Of a stretch of 34,769 bases of DNA, positions 11,931 through 19,298 are shown in pieces. Under the pieces are notes generated by a model, which worked only from the letters and a program-made list of their open reading frames with translations, was not told the origin of the DNA and made no database searches. Position 1 is the first letter of the stretch; each line of letters starts with the position of its first letter. The stretch is from a virus, in the IMG/VR virus record IMGVR_UViG_3300044613_000162, positions 1-34,769 of that record; one strand, 5' to 3'. A program made the position numbers and the translations under genes.

Positions 11931-13078
11931 TGCGGATAGAACTACCGAACGGACATATAAACCAAAAGAAGATACTTGACTGCGAAGCCAGGTACATAGT
12001 TGTAATGTGCGGTCGAAGGTTCGGCAAATCGGAACTATCCCAGATCAAATGTATTACAACCGCAATCAAAGGCGGTCAGGTTGCTTACATAACCCCGACC
12101 TATAAATTGGCTAAGGTATTCTTTGAGAAGTTATGCAATAGCCTTCCGTTCCCTAATAACAAATCGGACTTAAATATTAGCTTCCCTAATGGTGGAAAGG
12201 TAGAGTTCTTTACGGGGGAACGCTTGGACAACTTAAGAGGGCGCAAGTTTAACCTGGTAATAGTTGACGAGGCTTCCTTTATACCTAACCTTGAAGACGG
12301 GTGGCTAAACTCAATAAGACCTACTTTAACTGACTATAAGGGCAAGGCTATATTCTTAAGCACCCCTAAAGGTAAGAATTACTTTTTTAGTTTGTTTAGC
12401 AAAGCCGAACCCGATTGGCAAAGCTTTAAGTTTACAACATACGATAACCCATACATTGATCCAAACGAAATAGACGATGCCCGGAAGCAACTGCCAGAGG
12501 TTGTATTTGAGCAGGAGTATATGGCAAACCCTGCGGAGAACGCAGCTAACCCTTTCGGGAGTCAGCACATTCGCAAATGTTTACACCCGGTTACAACAAT
12601 GCCGGTAGTAGCTTATGGTATTGACTTAGCCAAGTCGGTCGATTGGACTGTAATAGTAGGCTTAGACGAAGACGGGAATGTGGCTTATTTTGACCGCTTT
12701 CAAATGGATTGGCACAATACCAAGCAAACTATCCTTAGGCTGCCTAAATGCCCTATCCTTGTCGATAGCACGGGGGTTGGAGACCCGATACTTGAAGACC
12801 TACAAAGAGAAGGGGTAATGATACAGGGATTAAAGTTTACAAGTTCAAGTAAGCAGCAGCTAATGGAAGGCTTACAAGCAGCGATACATCAAGGTAAAAT
12901 AGGCTATCCTGAGGGGATAATAAGCCAGGAGTTAGAAGTATTTGAGTATCAATACACGGCAACCGGGGTAAAGTACTCAGCACCTTCAGGCTTTCACGAT
13001 GACGCCGTAATGGCTTTGGCTTTGGCTTGGCAGAACTTCAGCCTTAAACGTGGCACGGGTAGGTATGCCTTCCTATAA
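11930..13078 (+). CDS. terL: Terminase large subunit
   Basis: A 382-residue packaging motor. The ATPase domain shows Walker A CGRRFGKSE (27-35), Walker B VIVDEAS (110-116, with Glu114 as catalytic acid) and the coupling motif LSTPKGKN (143-150). The RNase H-like nuclease domain follows: YGIDLAKSVDW (Asp232), ILVDSTGVGDP (Asp279) and GFHDDAVMALALAW (Asp357/358) supply the metal-binding acids. The length is short but normal for the T4-like/phage terminase_6 group. It translocates DNA into the prohead through the portal and cuts the concatemer. Transcription of later genes restarts just downstream at the promoter 13104-13133. Confidence 0.95.
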   Translation: MRIELPNGHINQKKILDCEARYIVVMCGRRFGKSELSQIKCITTAIKGGQVAYITPTYKLAKVFFEKLCNSLPFPNNKSDLNISFPNGGKVEFFTGERLDNLRGRKFNLVIVDEASFIPNLEDGWLNSIRPTLTDYKGKAIFLSTPKGKNYFFSLFSKAEPDWQSFKFTTYDNPYIDPNEIDDARKQLPEVVFEQEYMANPAENAANPFGSQHIRKCLHPVTTMPVVAYGIDLAKSVDWTVIVGLDEDGNVAYFDRFQMDWHNTKQTILRLPKCPILVDSTGVGDPILEDLQREGVMIQGLKFTSSSKQQLMEGLQAAIHQGKIGYPEGIISQELEVFEYQYTATGVKYSAPSGFHDDAVMALALAWQNFSLKRGTGRYAFL

Positions 13079-13103
13079 TTGCAACAAGGTTACAAAAATA
13101 AAT

Positions 13104-13133
13104 TTGGTGGATTGTGTAAAACTTGTATATTTG
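13104..13133 (+). promoter_or_regulatory. Consensus Bacteroidota promoter
   Basis: TTG (13104-13106, part of TTTG), 19 bases, then TATATTTG (13126-13133). The predicted start near 13138 gives a 24-base leader before the ATG at 13162. It is the best promoter in the late half and would drive the small-ORF cluster and the tail-chaperone-like gene. Confidence 0.8.
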
Positions 13134-13161
13134 GTTATTATTTAATCAAAACACAAACACA

Positions 13162-13248
13162 ATGAAAAAAGAAACCGCACAACTTTTAGCCGTATTTTTA
13201 GTAGCTTGTTACCTTATTGGTCAATTACAAGACATCTACTCAAGATGA
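13162..13248 (+). CDS. 28-residue single-span membrane peptide
   Basis: The peptide is MKKETAQLLAVFLVACYLIG plus eight more residues ending IYSR: a basic start, one hydrophobic helix and a short polar end. It is the first frame after the promoter and its stop overlaps the next ATG (ATGA). Too short for most gene finders, but its position and the start/stop coupling argue for translation. Function unknown. Confidence 0.5.
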   Translation: MKKETAQLLAVFLVACYLIGQLQDIYSR

Positions 13249-13370
13249 TCTACGCTATTTGCCTTCTGCTAATTGCAACAGGTTTTGTAATGGCAGCTTT
13301 AACTGACTATTTAATTAAACACAATGACACAAAGCGCAAAAGAATACATAGACAAATACTACGCAAGTGA
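13245..13370 (+). CDS. 41-residue single-span membrane peptide
   Basis: The peptide starts MIYAICLLLIATGFVMAALT, one clear membrane helix, followed by a basic tail (KHNDTKRKRIHRQILRK) that should stay in the cytoplasm. The ATG overlaps the previous stop by four bases. The last 47 bases overlap the next gene in another frame. Function unknown. Confidence 0.5.
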   Translation: MIYAICLLLIATGFVMAALTDYLIKHNDTKRKRIHRQILRK

Positions 13371-13536
13371 GCCAATTAGTATAATGATGTCTAACATTGA
13401 TGCTACTTACTTAGAGATACTAACCTATTGCACCGAGCAAGGATACGAACCGGTAAAGCGTAGGTTAAGAAGACCCGAACATAAGTCACAAATTGGCTTT
13501 TTTGACATTGAGAATTACAAACCCGAAACAATATGA
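13324..13536 (+). CDS. Small hypothetical protein
   Basis: A 70-residue soluble protein (AKEYIDKYYASEPISIMMSN, then DATYLEILTYCTEQGYEPVK, then a basic RRLRRPEHKSQIGFF). No family recognised. It starts inside the preceding micro-gene and ends with an ATGA overlap to the next gene. Confidence 0.6.
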   Translation: MTQSAKEYIDKYYASEPISIMMSNIDATYLEILTYCTEQGYEPVKRRLRRPEHKSQIGFFDIENYKPETI

Positions 13537-14090
13537 GTTTTTATTTTGATGATGATGGATATTTTGGTATTCCAAGAATATCAGTTAATAGAACAGAACC
13601 ATATAAACTACAAATAAACAAACCAATGGAACTACAACAAATCTTCGAAACAACAAAAGAACAAAGGACTGAGTTTACCTATCAATTAATTGAACGATTA
13701 AACGCAGGGGAACTTGACCCGTTAAAAACACATATTCAGGTTAAAGCCTTAGAGGATATGCTCGAAACCCTAAAGGCAAACAAGGACTATAAAGATGCAG
13801 TATTACAAGCAGCTGTATTAAACGGCAAAGATTTCGAGTATATGAGTGCAAAGTTCAACATTCGCGAGGTCGGAGTTAAGTACGATTATAGCAAATGCGA
13901 AAGCCCACAATACGAGGAAATTATGGCTGAGTACAATAGTGCAGCCAAAGCCAAAAAGGATATGGAAGAGTTCCTTAAAAAAGTTCCGCATCAAGGACTT
14001 GATATTATTAACGGAGTTACTGGCGAGGTTACCAAAGTTTACCCACCTGCTAAGAGTAGCACAACCTCAGTAGCCGTATCTCTAAAGTAA
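13533..14090 (+). CDS. Hypothetical late protein
   Basis: A 185-residue protein. From residue 32 it is helical (MELQQIFETTKEQRTEFTYQ; GELDPLKTHIQVKALEDMLE; then YEEIMAEYNSAAKAKKDMEE), ending in KSSTTSVAVSLK. The first 31 residues (MSFYFDDDGYFGIPRISVNR and on) are acidic and Phe/Tyr-rich and may be an extension: an ATG at 13626 preceded by A-rich sequence is an equally good start, giving 154 residues. Similar proteins occur between terminase and tail genes of Bacteroidota phages; no function is known to me. Confidence 0.65.
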   Translation: MSFYFDDDGYFGIPRISVNRTEPYKLQINKPMELQQIFETTKEQRTEFTYQLIERLNAGELDPLKTHIQVKALEDMLETLKANKDYKDAVLQAAVLNGKDFEYMSAKFNIREVGVKYDYSKCESPQYEEIMAEYNSAAKAKKDMEEFLKKVPHQGLDIINGVTGEVTKVYPPAKSSTTSVAVSLK

Positions 14091-14185
14091 TAAAAATATT
14101 ATACTTCTTTACAATTTGCTTACCTTTGTTTGCAGTAGCTTACATAGGTGGGCATCTTGTATATATTATAAAACAGTTAAAATGA
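14090..14185 (+). CDS. 31-residue membrane peptide with apparent AUA start
   Basis: Reading from ATA at 14090 gives KILYFFTICLPLFAVAYIGG followed by HLVYIIKQLK and a stop that overlaps the next ATG (ATGA). The composition is a textbook single membrane helix with a basic end. No ATG, GTG or TTG precedes the hydrophobic stretch in frame (TTG only at 14126, inside it). The ATA overlaps the previous stop as TAATA, exactly where TAATG would be expected, so a mutated or non-standard start is likely. Confidence 0.4.
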   Translation: MKILYFFTICLPLFAVAYIGGHLVYIIKQLK

Positions 14186-14262
14186 TACTTTTACCATTCG
14201 CAATAATTATAGTAATTTTAGCTATAATTGAAGTTAGGGATATGTATAACCAAACGAAATGA
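14182..14262 (+). CDS. 26-residue membrane peptide
   Basis: The peptide starts MILLPFAIIIVILAIIEVRD and ends MYNQTK: one hydrophobic helix and a short polar tail. ATGA overlaps on both sides. Function unknown; it is part of a chain of tiny membrane proteins. Confidence 0.45.
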   Translation: MILLPFAIIIVILAIIEVRDMYNQTK

Positions 14263-14387
14263 TAGTAGCAATAATATGTTCTTTAATCTCAGCAACCCTT
14301 ATATCAATAGTATGGGTTAGATTAATAGATCAAAGCAACAAGATACTTGAACAAGACAAAAAAAATGACACCAAAAGAAAAAGCTAA
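14259..14387 (+). CDS. 42-residue single-span membrane peptide
   Basis: The peptide starts MIVAIICSLISATLISIVWV (membrane helix) and continues into a charged tail (RLIDQSNKILEQDKKNDTKR). Start overlaps the preceding stop (ATGA), and the last 23 bases overlap the next gene. Function unknown. Confidence 0.45.
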   Translation: MIVAIICSLISATLISIVWVRLIDQSNKILEQDKKNDTKRKS

Positions 14388-14559
14388 TAAATTGTGTATG
14401 AGGTTTTTGATACAAACAACTACTGACATACCATACGGATTAAATAAAGCTATTGCTAAAGAATGCGCCTTAATAGCAGTAGACGAGATATTAAAAACTA
14501 ATCCGTATAAAGCTAGAAATTACTGGCAAGAAGTTAAAACTGAAATAGAAAAATTATGA
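14365..14559 (+). CDS. Small hypothetical protein
   Basis: A 64-residue helical protein (MTPKEKANKLCMRFLIQTTT; AIAKECALIAVDEILKTNPY; then WQEVKTEIEKL). A TTG at 14347 is a less likely start. Short proteins of this pattern (KEKA..L......A...V..I) are common in Bacteroidota phages without a known role. The stop overlaps the next ATG. Confidence 0.65.
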   Translation: MTPKEKANKLCMRFLIQTTTDIPYGLNKAIAKECALIAVDEILKTNPYKARNYWQEVKTEIEKL

Positions 14560-15248
14560 CTTGGAACGAATTAACGATTTGGCAGTACCAACAGATTTAT
14601 CCAATAGTTACTAAGCCTGAAAAGGATTGGACTAACTTAGACGTAGAGAGTAAGCTTGTAGGTATAATCTACAATCTAACCGACACCCAGGTTGATAGCC
14701 TATCTATTAAGCAATTCAATAATCTAAGGGCAACACTTAGCTTTTTAGACGATAAAATAGAAGGTAAGCCTGTTAAGTATACGGAAGTAAACGGCAAACG
14801 ATACCGGTTTGTATATGATGTGCAGCAGATCAAAGCAGCCAGATATATCGAAAGCAAGGTATTCAGCACCGACTTAATTAACAACTTGCATAAGTTAGCA
14901 GCCTCAATGGTTATGCCTCAGCGTAAAACTTGGTATGGCAGATGGGTAGACGATACCTATGATGCGGCAAAGCATAGCGAGTATGCAGCCGACCTACAAG
15001 CCTCTAACTTTGTTCACGTTTATCATTCGGTTGTTTTTTTTTATCAAGTATACAGAAACTGGATAGAGGTTTCTCAGGCTTATTTGATACAGGAAATGAT
15101 GTCGAAGGGAATGAGTCCGGAGTCAGCGCAAGAGGCGGTTCAAATTTTATGCAGCACTTTGGATGGCAATATTGCGCCAAATCTGTTGCCGACCACGAAA
15201 ATATCACAGTTGACCAAAGCTATGAACTTTCAACAATCCAGTTCCTAA
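14556..15248 (+). CDS. Tail assembly chaperone-like protein (0-frame product)
   Basis: A 230-residue protein with no catalytic motif; it starts MTWNELTIWQYQQIYPIVTK and contains YTEVNGKRYRFVYDVQQIKA and LHKLAASMVMPQRKTWYGRW. Position before the tail genes and a T9 run at 15034-15042 with a second coding frame at -1 suggest the tail assembly chaperone pair (lambda G and G-T type). In the 0 frame the protein continues after the T run as YQVYRNWIEVSQAYLIQEMM to QSSS. It would coat the tape measure protein before tail polymerisation. Assignment as chaperone is inference from position and the dual frame. Confidence 0.65.
   Translation: MTWNELTIWQYQQIYPIVTKPEKDWTNLDVESKLVGIIYNLTDTQVDSLSIKQFNNLRATLSFLDDKIEGKPVKYTEVNGKRYRFVYDVQQIKAARYIESKVFSTDLINNLHKLAASMVMPQRKTWYGRWVDDTYDAAKHSEYAADLQASNFVHVYHSVVFFYQVYRNWIEVSQAYLIQEMMSKGMSPESAQEAVQILCSTLDGNIAPNLLPTTKISQLTKAMNFQQSSS
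15035..15074 (+). promoter_or_regulatory. Candidate -1 frameshift signal
   Basis: The heptamer T TTT TTT (15035-15041) lies in the correct register within a nine-T run, so both tRNAs can slip back one base without mismatches. Twelve bases further AGAAACT (15054-15060) pairs with GGTTTCT (15068-15074), loop GGATAGA, a possible stimulatory hairpin. After the slip the reading continues at TTA (15041). Confidence 0.5.
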
Positions 15249-15313
15249 ATACACTTAGTTACCTGAAGGCTAAAGCCGATTACGATAAAGAGCAACATAG
15301 GAAACTTAAATAA
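15041..15313 (+). CDS. -1 frame extension (G-T-like chaperone domain)
   Basis: In the -1 frame the sequence is open from 15008 to the stop at 15311-15313. Its latter part reads like a natural protein (MQHFGWQYCAKSVADHENIT, then VDQSYELSTIQFLNTLSYLK and KADYDKEQHRK), continuing 65 bases past the 0-frame stop. A slip at 15035-15041 would give a 252-residue fusion (162 residues plus 90). An ATG at 15149 could instead start a separate 54-residue protein. By analogy with lambda, the extension would bind the tail tube protein. A sequencing or assembly error in the T run (true T10) is the main alternative. Confidence 0.55.
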   Translation, partial: LSSIQKLDRGFSGLFDTGNDVEGNESGVSARGGSNFMQHFGWQYCAKSVADHENITVDQSYELSTIQFLNTLSYLKAKADYDKEQHRKLK

Positions 15314-15317
15314 GACA

Positions 15318-15350
15318 AGCCCTGCCAATTTTGGTGGGGTTAGTTATTTT
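15318..15350 (+). terminator. Terminator after the chaperone genes
   Basis: AGCCCTGCC (15318-15326) pairs with GGTGGGGTT (15333-15341) over the loop AATTTT, using three G-U pairs in RNA, followed by TTATTTTT. It lies directly after the -1 frame stop, which supports that stop as the real end of the transcript's coding part. Confidence 0.5.
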
Positions 15351-15361
15351 TAGACCTTCCT

Positions 15362-15369
15362 TATATTTA
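15362..15369 (+). promoter_or_regulatory. -7 box TATATTTA before a GTG start (leaderless)
   Basis: TATATTTA differs from the consensus only in the last base. The GTG start lies five bases after it, so transcription would begin at or next to the start codon. The -33 triplet at 19 bases is TTA rather than TTG. The same arrangement recurs at 24362-24377. Confidence 0.5.
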
Positions 15370-15374
15370 TTAGC

Positions 15375-16055
15375 GTGAGTATATCAAAGGCGCAAATACA
15401 AGCATTAAGGGAAGGCTTTTTAAAAAGCATAGGCGATACGGGCTTTGGAAAGGTTAAGGAAGGCGATTTACCTGTATTAGAGGAAACCTTGTCTTTATAC
15501 GGACAAGCCTTTAATGATGCCCTAATCAAGATATTAGATCAAGAAAATATAACAAGTTCTGGTAAGTTAGCAGAACCGGCAATAGGGATTGTAACTAAAT
15601 TTGGAAACAGTTACGTTTTAAGTTTAGGATATGAGCAAGGAAGCGAACAAGACAAATACTTTAGGTTTGTCAATAAAGGGGTTAAGGGTACAAACAATAC
15701 AAAGGCAGATGCTAAAACACCTTATTCGTTCAAAACAAGTAGCAAGTCAATTCCGGTTAATGTAATAGAAAAATGGCTTAGTTATAATAAGTTAAAATCG
15801 GTAGCCGTTAAGAAGTACACAAAGCTTGGAGCGGAAAGCAAAGCAATACAAGGCAAAAAATCTTTAGCTTGGGCGATAGCAAAAAGCATACATACTAAAG
15901 GACTTAGGTCTACGCACTATTTTGACAGAGCAGTAGCGCAAATATTTAATAAAGAATTTATTGAAAATATAGCAGTCGCAGTAGGTGGCGATGTATTAAT
16001 TCAAATAAAGCAAACAGTAAACGAAAGCAAGAATGGCAATAACAATAACAAGTAG
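15375..16055 (+). CDS. Hypothetical tail/neck protein (possible tail completion protein)
   Basis: A 226-residue protein that begins with GTG. The sequence contains no other Met, so no alternative ATG exists. It starts with a helix (KAQIQALREGFLKSIGD), has strands in the middle (FGNSYVLSLGYEQGSEQDKY) and a helical C-terminal part (YFDRAVAQIFNKEFIENIAV). Length and place fit proteins of the HK97-gp10/tail-completion type, but no motif proves it. It opens a new transcription unit behind a terminator and a -7 box and overlaps the next gene by 23 bases. Confidence 0.6.
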   Translation: MSISKAQIQALREGFLKSIGDTGFGKVKEGDLPVLEETLSLYGQAFNDALIKILDQENITSSGKLAEPAIGIVTKFGNSYVLSLGYEQGSEQDKYFRFVNKGVKGTNNTKADAKTPYSFKTSSKSIPVNVIEKWLSYNKLKSVAVKKYTKLGAESKAIQGKKSLAWAIAKSIHTKGLRSTHYFDRAVAQIFNKEFIENIAVAVGGDVLIQIKQTVNESKNGNNNNK

Positions 16056-17247
16056 CCCTGCACCTTATTCGTCAATGCACGATAACCTTTGGTTTGTGTC
16101 AAGTTCTACTAATAGTGGAACTACAAACTTTAAATTTGTGTATGATGTATACATTAACGGAAGCCAAGTAATTAGATCAAAGGTATTCCCTGCGCCAAGT
16201 GCAGAAGGTAGCTATGGGGTGTTTAACGCATCTCCAATGGTAAGAAGTTTTGTAACTAATTATTTTGAGCCTTCAGGGAACTCAATACTTGTAGCTTCAA
16301 ACGATAAGATTAAAGTAGATTACCAAGTAAGGATAGGCGAAGAGGTTAGCGGTGTAACTACTACAAACTTAGCATCTGGCAGCTACTCAGCCTACAACTT
16401 TGTACCGCCATTGTTTGCCGATGTATTCTTAACAAAGAACAATACACCTTTAGTGTTATCGGACTATTACGATAATTTACTATTGGAAAACTTTACGGAC
16501 GATTTTTTGACCGAGCGTGATACGGATAACATAACGCTTGAATACGGAGATAACTTTTACATTACCTTCCTACGCATAGCAACGGGCGGTTACTCAGCTT
16601 GGGTTGAAGTATTAGGCGATGGCGACGTGGTTACTAATACAGTATCGGGCAATATTACTTTAGGCGGTCAATTTAATATGTTTAACCTACAAGCAGGACA
16701 CATAAACGATTGGGCGTCTGGCACGATTATAGATGAGAATACATACGGCTACAACTTTTATTTAAAAAGAGGTGGCGCACAAACAAGGGTAATAAAATTA
16801 AGACATAAGTGCTATCCTAAATACCAACAATTTAACTTAGAGTTCCTAAATAGATTAGGCGGTTGGGACACTAAAAAATTCGCTTTAGTAAATAGAAGGT
16901 CAAGCGAGTATCAAAGGGCATCATACAGGCGAAGCGATTGGCAGCTTGTAGGTGGGCAAATGACAAACATAGATGGATATAACAGATATAACGAGACAAC
17001 TTTTAACTATGCTATTCAGCATAAAGATAAATATAGGCTTACTTCTGATTGGGTTAGCGAACAAGATTATTCGTGGTTGGCTCAACTTGTATCGAGTCCT
17101 ATTGTGTATATGGAAGTACTTGGTGCTTACTTCCCTGTTACCATAAGTACAAGCAATTATGAGTACAAGTTAGAAAGTGCAGACAAGTTATTTAACTTTG
17201 AGATTGAAATAGAAGTAGGCAAATACTTAACAAGCCAATTCAGATAA
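16033..17247 (+). CDS. Tail structural protein
   Basis: A 404-residue, beta-rich protein with many Tyr, Asn and Ser (MAITITSSPAPYSSMHDNLW; later FKFVYDVYINGSQVIRSKVF, and near the end YEYKLESADKLFNFEIEIEV). No enzyme motif is visible. Its size and its place before a 683-residue protein and the tape measure suggest a distal tail or tail-tip component, as in other Bacteroidota siphophages. Start at ATG 16033, where the previous gene still runs; the stop overlaps the next ATG (TAATG). Confidence 0.65.
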   Translation: MAITITSSPAPYSSMHDNLWFVSSSTNSGTTNFKFVYDVYINGSQVIRSKVFPAPSAEGSYGVFNASPMVRSFVTNYFEPSGNSILVASNDKIKVDYQVRIGEEVSGVTTTNLASGSYSAYNFVPPLFADVFLTKNNTPLVLSDYYDNLLLENFTDDFLTERDTDNITLEYGDNFYITFLRIATGGYSAWVEVLGDGDVVTNTVSGNITLGGQFNMFNLQAGHINDWASGTIIDENTYGYNFYLKRGGAQTRVIKLRHKCYPKYQQFNLEFLNRLGGWDTKKFALVNRRSSEYQRASYRRSDWQLVGGQMTNIDGYNRYNETTFNYAIQHKDKYRLTSDWVSEQDYSWLAQLVSSPIVYMEVLGAYFPVTISTSNYEYKLESADKLFNFEIEIEVGKYLTSQFR

Positions 17248-19298
17248 TGATTAGTACAGAGATATACATAGAGGAACAAAAGATTGATCTATTGCAGGAT
17301 ATATCTACGGAGTTCACTTATGCGATTGACGATGTGAGTGAGTTCGGTAGTCGCAATACTTCTTTTAGTAAGACAATAAGCATACCAGGAACCGCAAACA
17401 ATAACTTGGTATTTGGCTATATCTTCGAACTTAACAACGCTAACTTTACGGATAACACCTTACCAAACGTAGGGTATAACTTTAACGTAACCAAACAAGC
17501 TAATTGTAAAATCTTTATTGATAAGGTGCAGATATTTAAAGGCACTTTAAGAATATTAGAGATAGTAATAGACAAAGAAACTATTGAATACCAATGCAGC
17601 GTGTTTGGGGAATTAGGTGGTTTTATTAACCAATTAGGAAATCAACGTTTAGAAGATTTAGATTTTAGTTCTTACAACCATACTTATAGCGTAGCCAATA
17701 TTAGTGCGAGTTGGGATAACTCGGGCGGTTCTGGTTACTACTATCCGCTTATTGATTATGGTAATGTTAGTACCGGTACATACGGAGTTGCTAAAAAGGA
17801 CTTTCAATATACAACGTTTAGACCTGCTTTGTATGTTAAGGAGTATATTGAAAAGATATTTGCAGGTACAGATTACACTTTAGATTGCCCGTTCTTTGAT
17901 GAGCCTTTATTTAAGAGGCTTATTATTCCGCATAACCAAACAAACATTACTGCGTTAAACAATACAAGTTTAGATGCCAATGCTGACATACAACTAATTA
18001 ATACAAACCTTAACACGTTTGTAGAATTTACAATGGTAACGGCAGGTAGCTTTACCCTTGACATAACAAAGCAACTATTTACTTATACCGGTACGCCTAC
18101 AATAACAACCGACATACAATTAACTTTGCGTGGCGATGTAACTTACAATCCAAGCCTACCGGCTTTTTCTGTTATCTTAAAAAAAGATGGCGCACAAATA
18201 GGCAGACAAGATTTTGATGCGAGTATTAATAATTTTATGGACTGCAATATTTTAGTTAGTGGCGTAAACTTTGCTACTAATAACACTATGCAGGTCGAAA
18301 TATTAGGCAACGGCATTTTTCTAAATATCCTTTTAGGAGAGGTTAAGCTAACTACAACAACACCAACGCAAGTTCAAATTAACTTAGGCGAAACAATAAC
18401 AATAAACGATACTATTCCTAAAGGTATATTTCAGCGCGACTTTTTTATGAGCATTGTTAAGATGTTTAATCTCTACGTTTATGAGAATAAGTTTAATGAC
18501 AAAGAACTTGTTATTAGTCCGTATGTGGACTTTTATCCTGACAAGTCGGCTGAAGCATTGGATTGGACTAACAAAGTAGATCGTGCAAAGCCTATAAGTA
18601 TTAAGCCAATGAGTGAAGTAAACGCTCGATACTATAACTATAAATTCAAAACCGACAATGACTTTTACGGGGAAAACTATCGCAAGAAGTATACCGAAGG
18701 TTATGGCGATTTTATTTACGATACTGAATTTGACTTTGTAAAAGAAACCGACAATTTAGAAGTTATATTTGCTGCATCTACTTTATACCAGGCTACCGGA
18801 CAAGACAAAGTATTTCCGGCTATTTATAAGAAGTCAAACACAAATAGTGCAGAGGACAGAATGGATAGTATAATTCGTATTATGCAAACCAAAAAGATAA
18901 CTGGCGTAGGTTCTTGGAACATTATGAATACAACTACAAACTTAGCTACTTATACAAGCTATGGTTATGCAGGGCATTTAGATGATCCAATTAACCCTAC
19001 AAACGATATTAACTTTGGCGCACCTAAAGAGATACAATTTAGACCTAATAGCTATCCGACTACTAATGTATTCAACGCATTTCATAGCCCTTACCTTGCT
19101 GAGATAACAAGCAAAGATAGTAAGCTATTAACTTGCTTTGGTTTACTTGATATAGTAGACATTTTTAATTTAGATTTTAGTAAGTACGTTTATATTGACG
19201 GGGTATTGTTTAGGCTTAACAAGGTCGAAAACTTTAACCCTATGGAATACAACACTACTAAACTATCATTCCTTAAAGTAATAGAAACAAAATACTAA
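17247..19298 (+). CDS. Large tail-tip / baseplate hub-like protein
   Basis: A 683-residue beta-rich protein beginning MISTEIYIEEQKIDLLQDIS and containing an N-terminal segment with SFSKTISIPGTANNNLVFGY, which resembles the start of tail-associated (Tal-like) or hub proteins in Bacteroidota phages. The middle has a Ser/Gly-rich repeat-like stretch and the C-terminus (YVYIDGVLFRLNKVENFNPM) looks like a compact domain. No peptidase or lysozyme motif is seen. It probably forms the tail tip that contacts the host. Flanked by TAATG overlaps, so co-translated with both neighbours. Confidence 0.65.
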   Translation: MISTEIYIEEQKIDLLQDISTEFTYAIDDVSEFGSRNTSFSKTISIPGTANNNLVFGYIFELNNANFTDNTLPNVGYNFNVTKQANCKIFIDKVQIFKGTLRILEIVIDKETIEYQCSVFGELGGFINQLGNQRLEDLDFSSYNHTYSVANISASWDNSGGSGYYYPLIDYGNVSTGTYGVAKKDFQYTTFRPALYVKEYIEKIFAGTDYTLDCPFFDEPLFKRLIIPHNQTNITALNNTSLDANADIQLINTNLNTFVEFTMVTAGSFTLDITKQLFTYTGTPTITTDIQLTLRGDVTYNPSLPAFSVILKKDGAQIGRQDFDASINNFMDCNILVSGVNFATNNTMQVEILGNGIFLNILLGEVKLTTTTPTQVQINLGETITINDTIPKGIFQRDFFMSIVKMFNLYVYENKFNDKELVISPYVDFYPDKSAEALDWTNKVDRAKPISIKPMSEVNARYYNYKFKTDNDFYGENYRKKYTEGYGDFIYDTEFDFVKETDNLEVIFAASTLYQATGQDKVFPAIYKKSNTNSAEDRMDSIIRIMQTKKITGVGSWNIMNTTTNLATYTSYGYAGHLDDPINPTNDINFGAPKEIQFRPNSYPTTNVFNAFHSPYLAEITSKDSKLLTCFGLLDIVDIFNLDFSKYVYIDGVLFRLNKVENFNPMEYNTTKLSFLKVIETKY

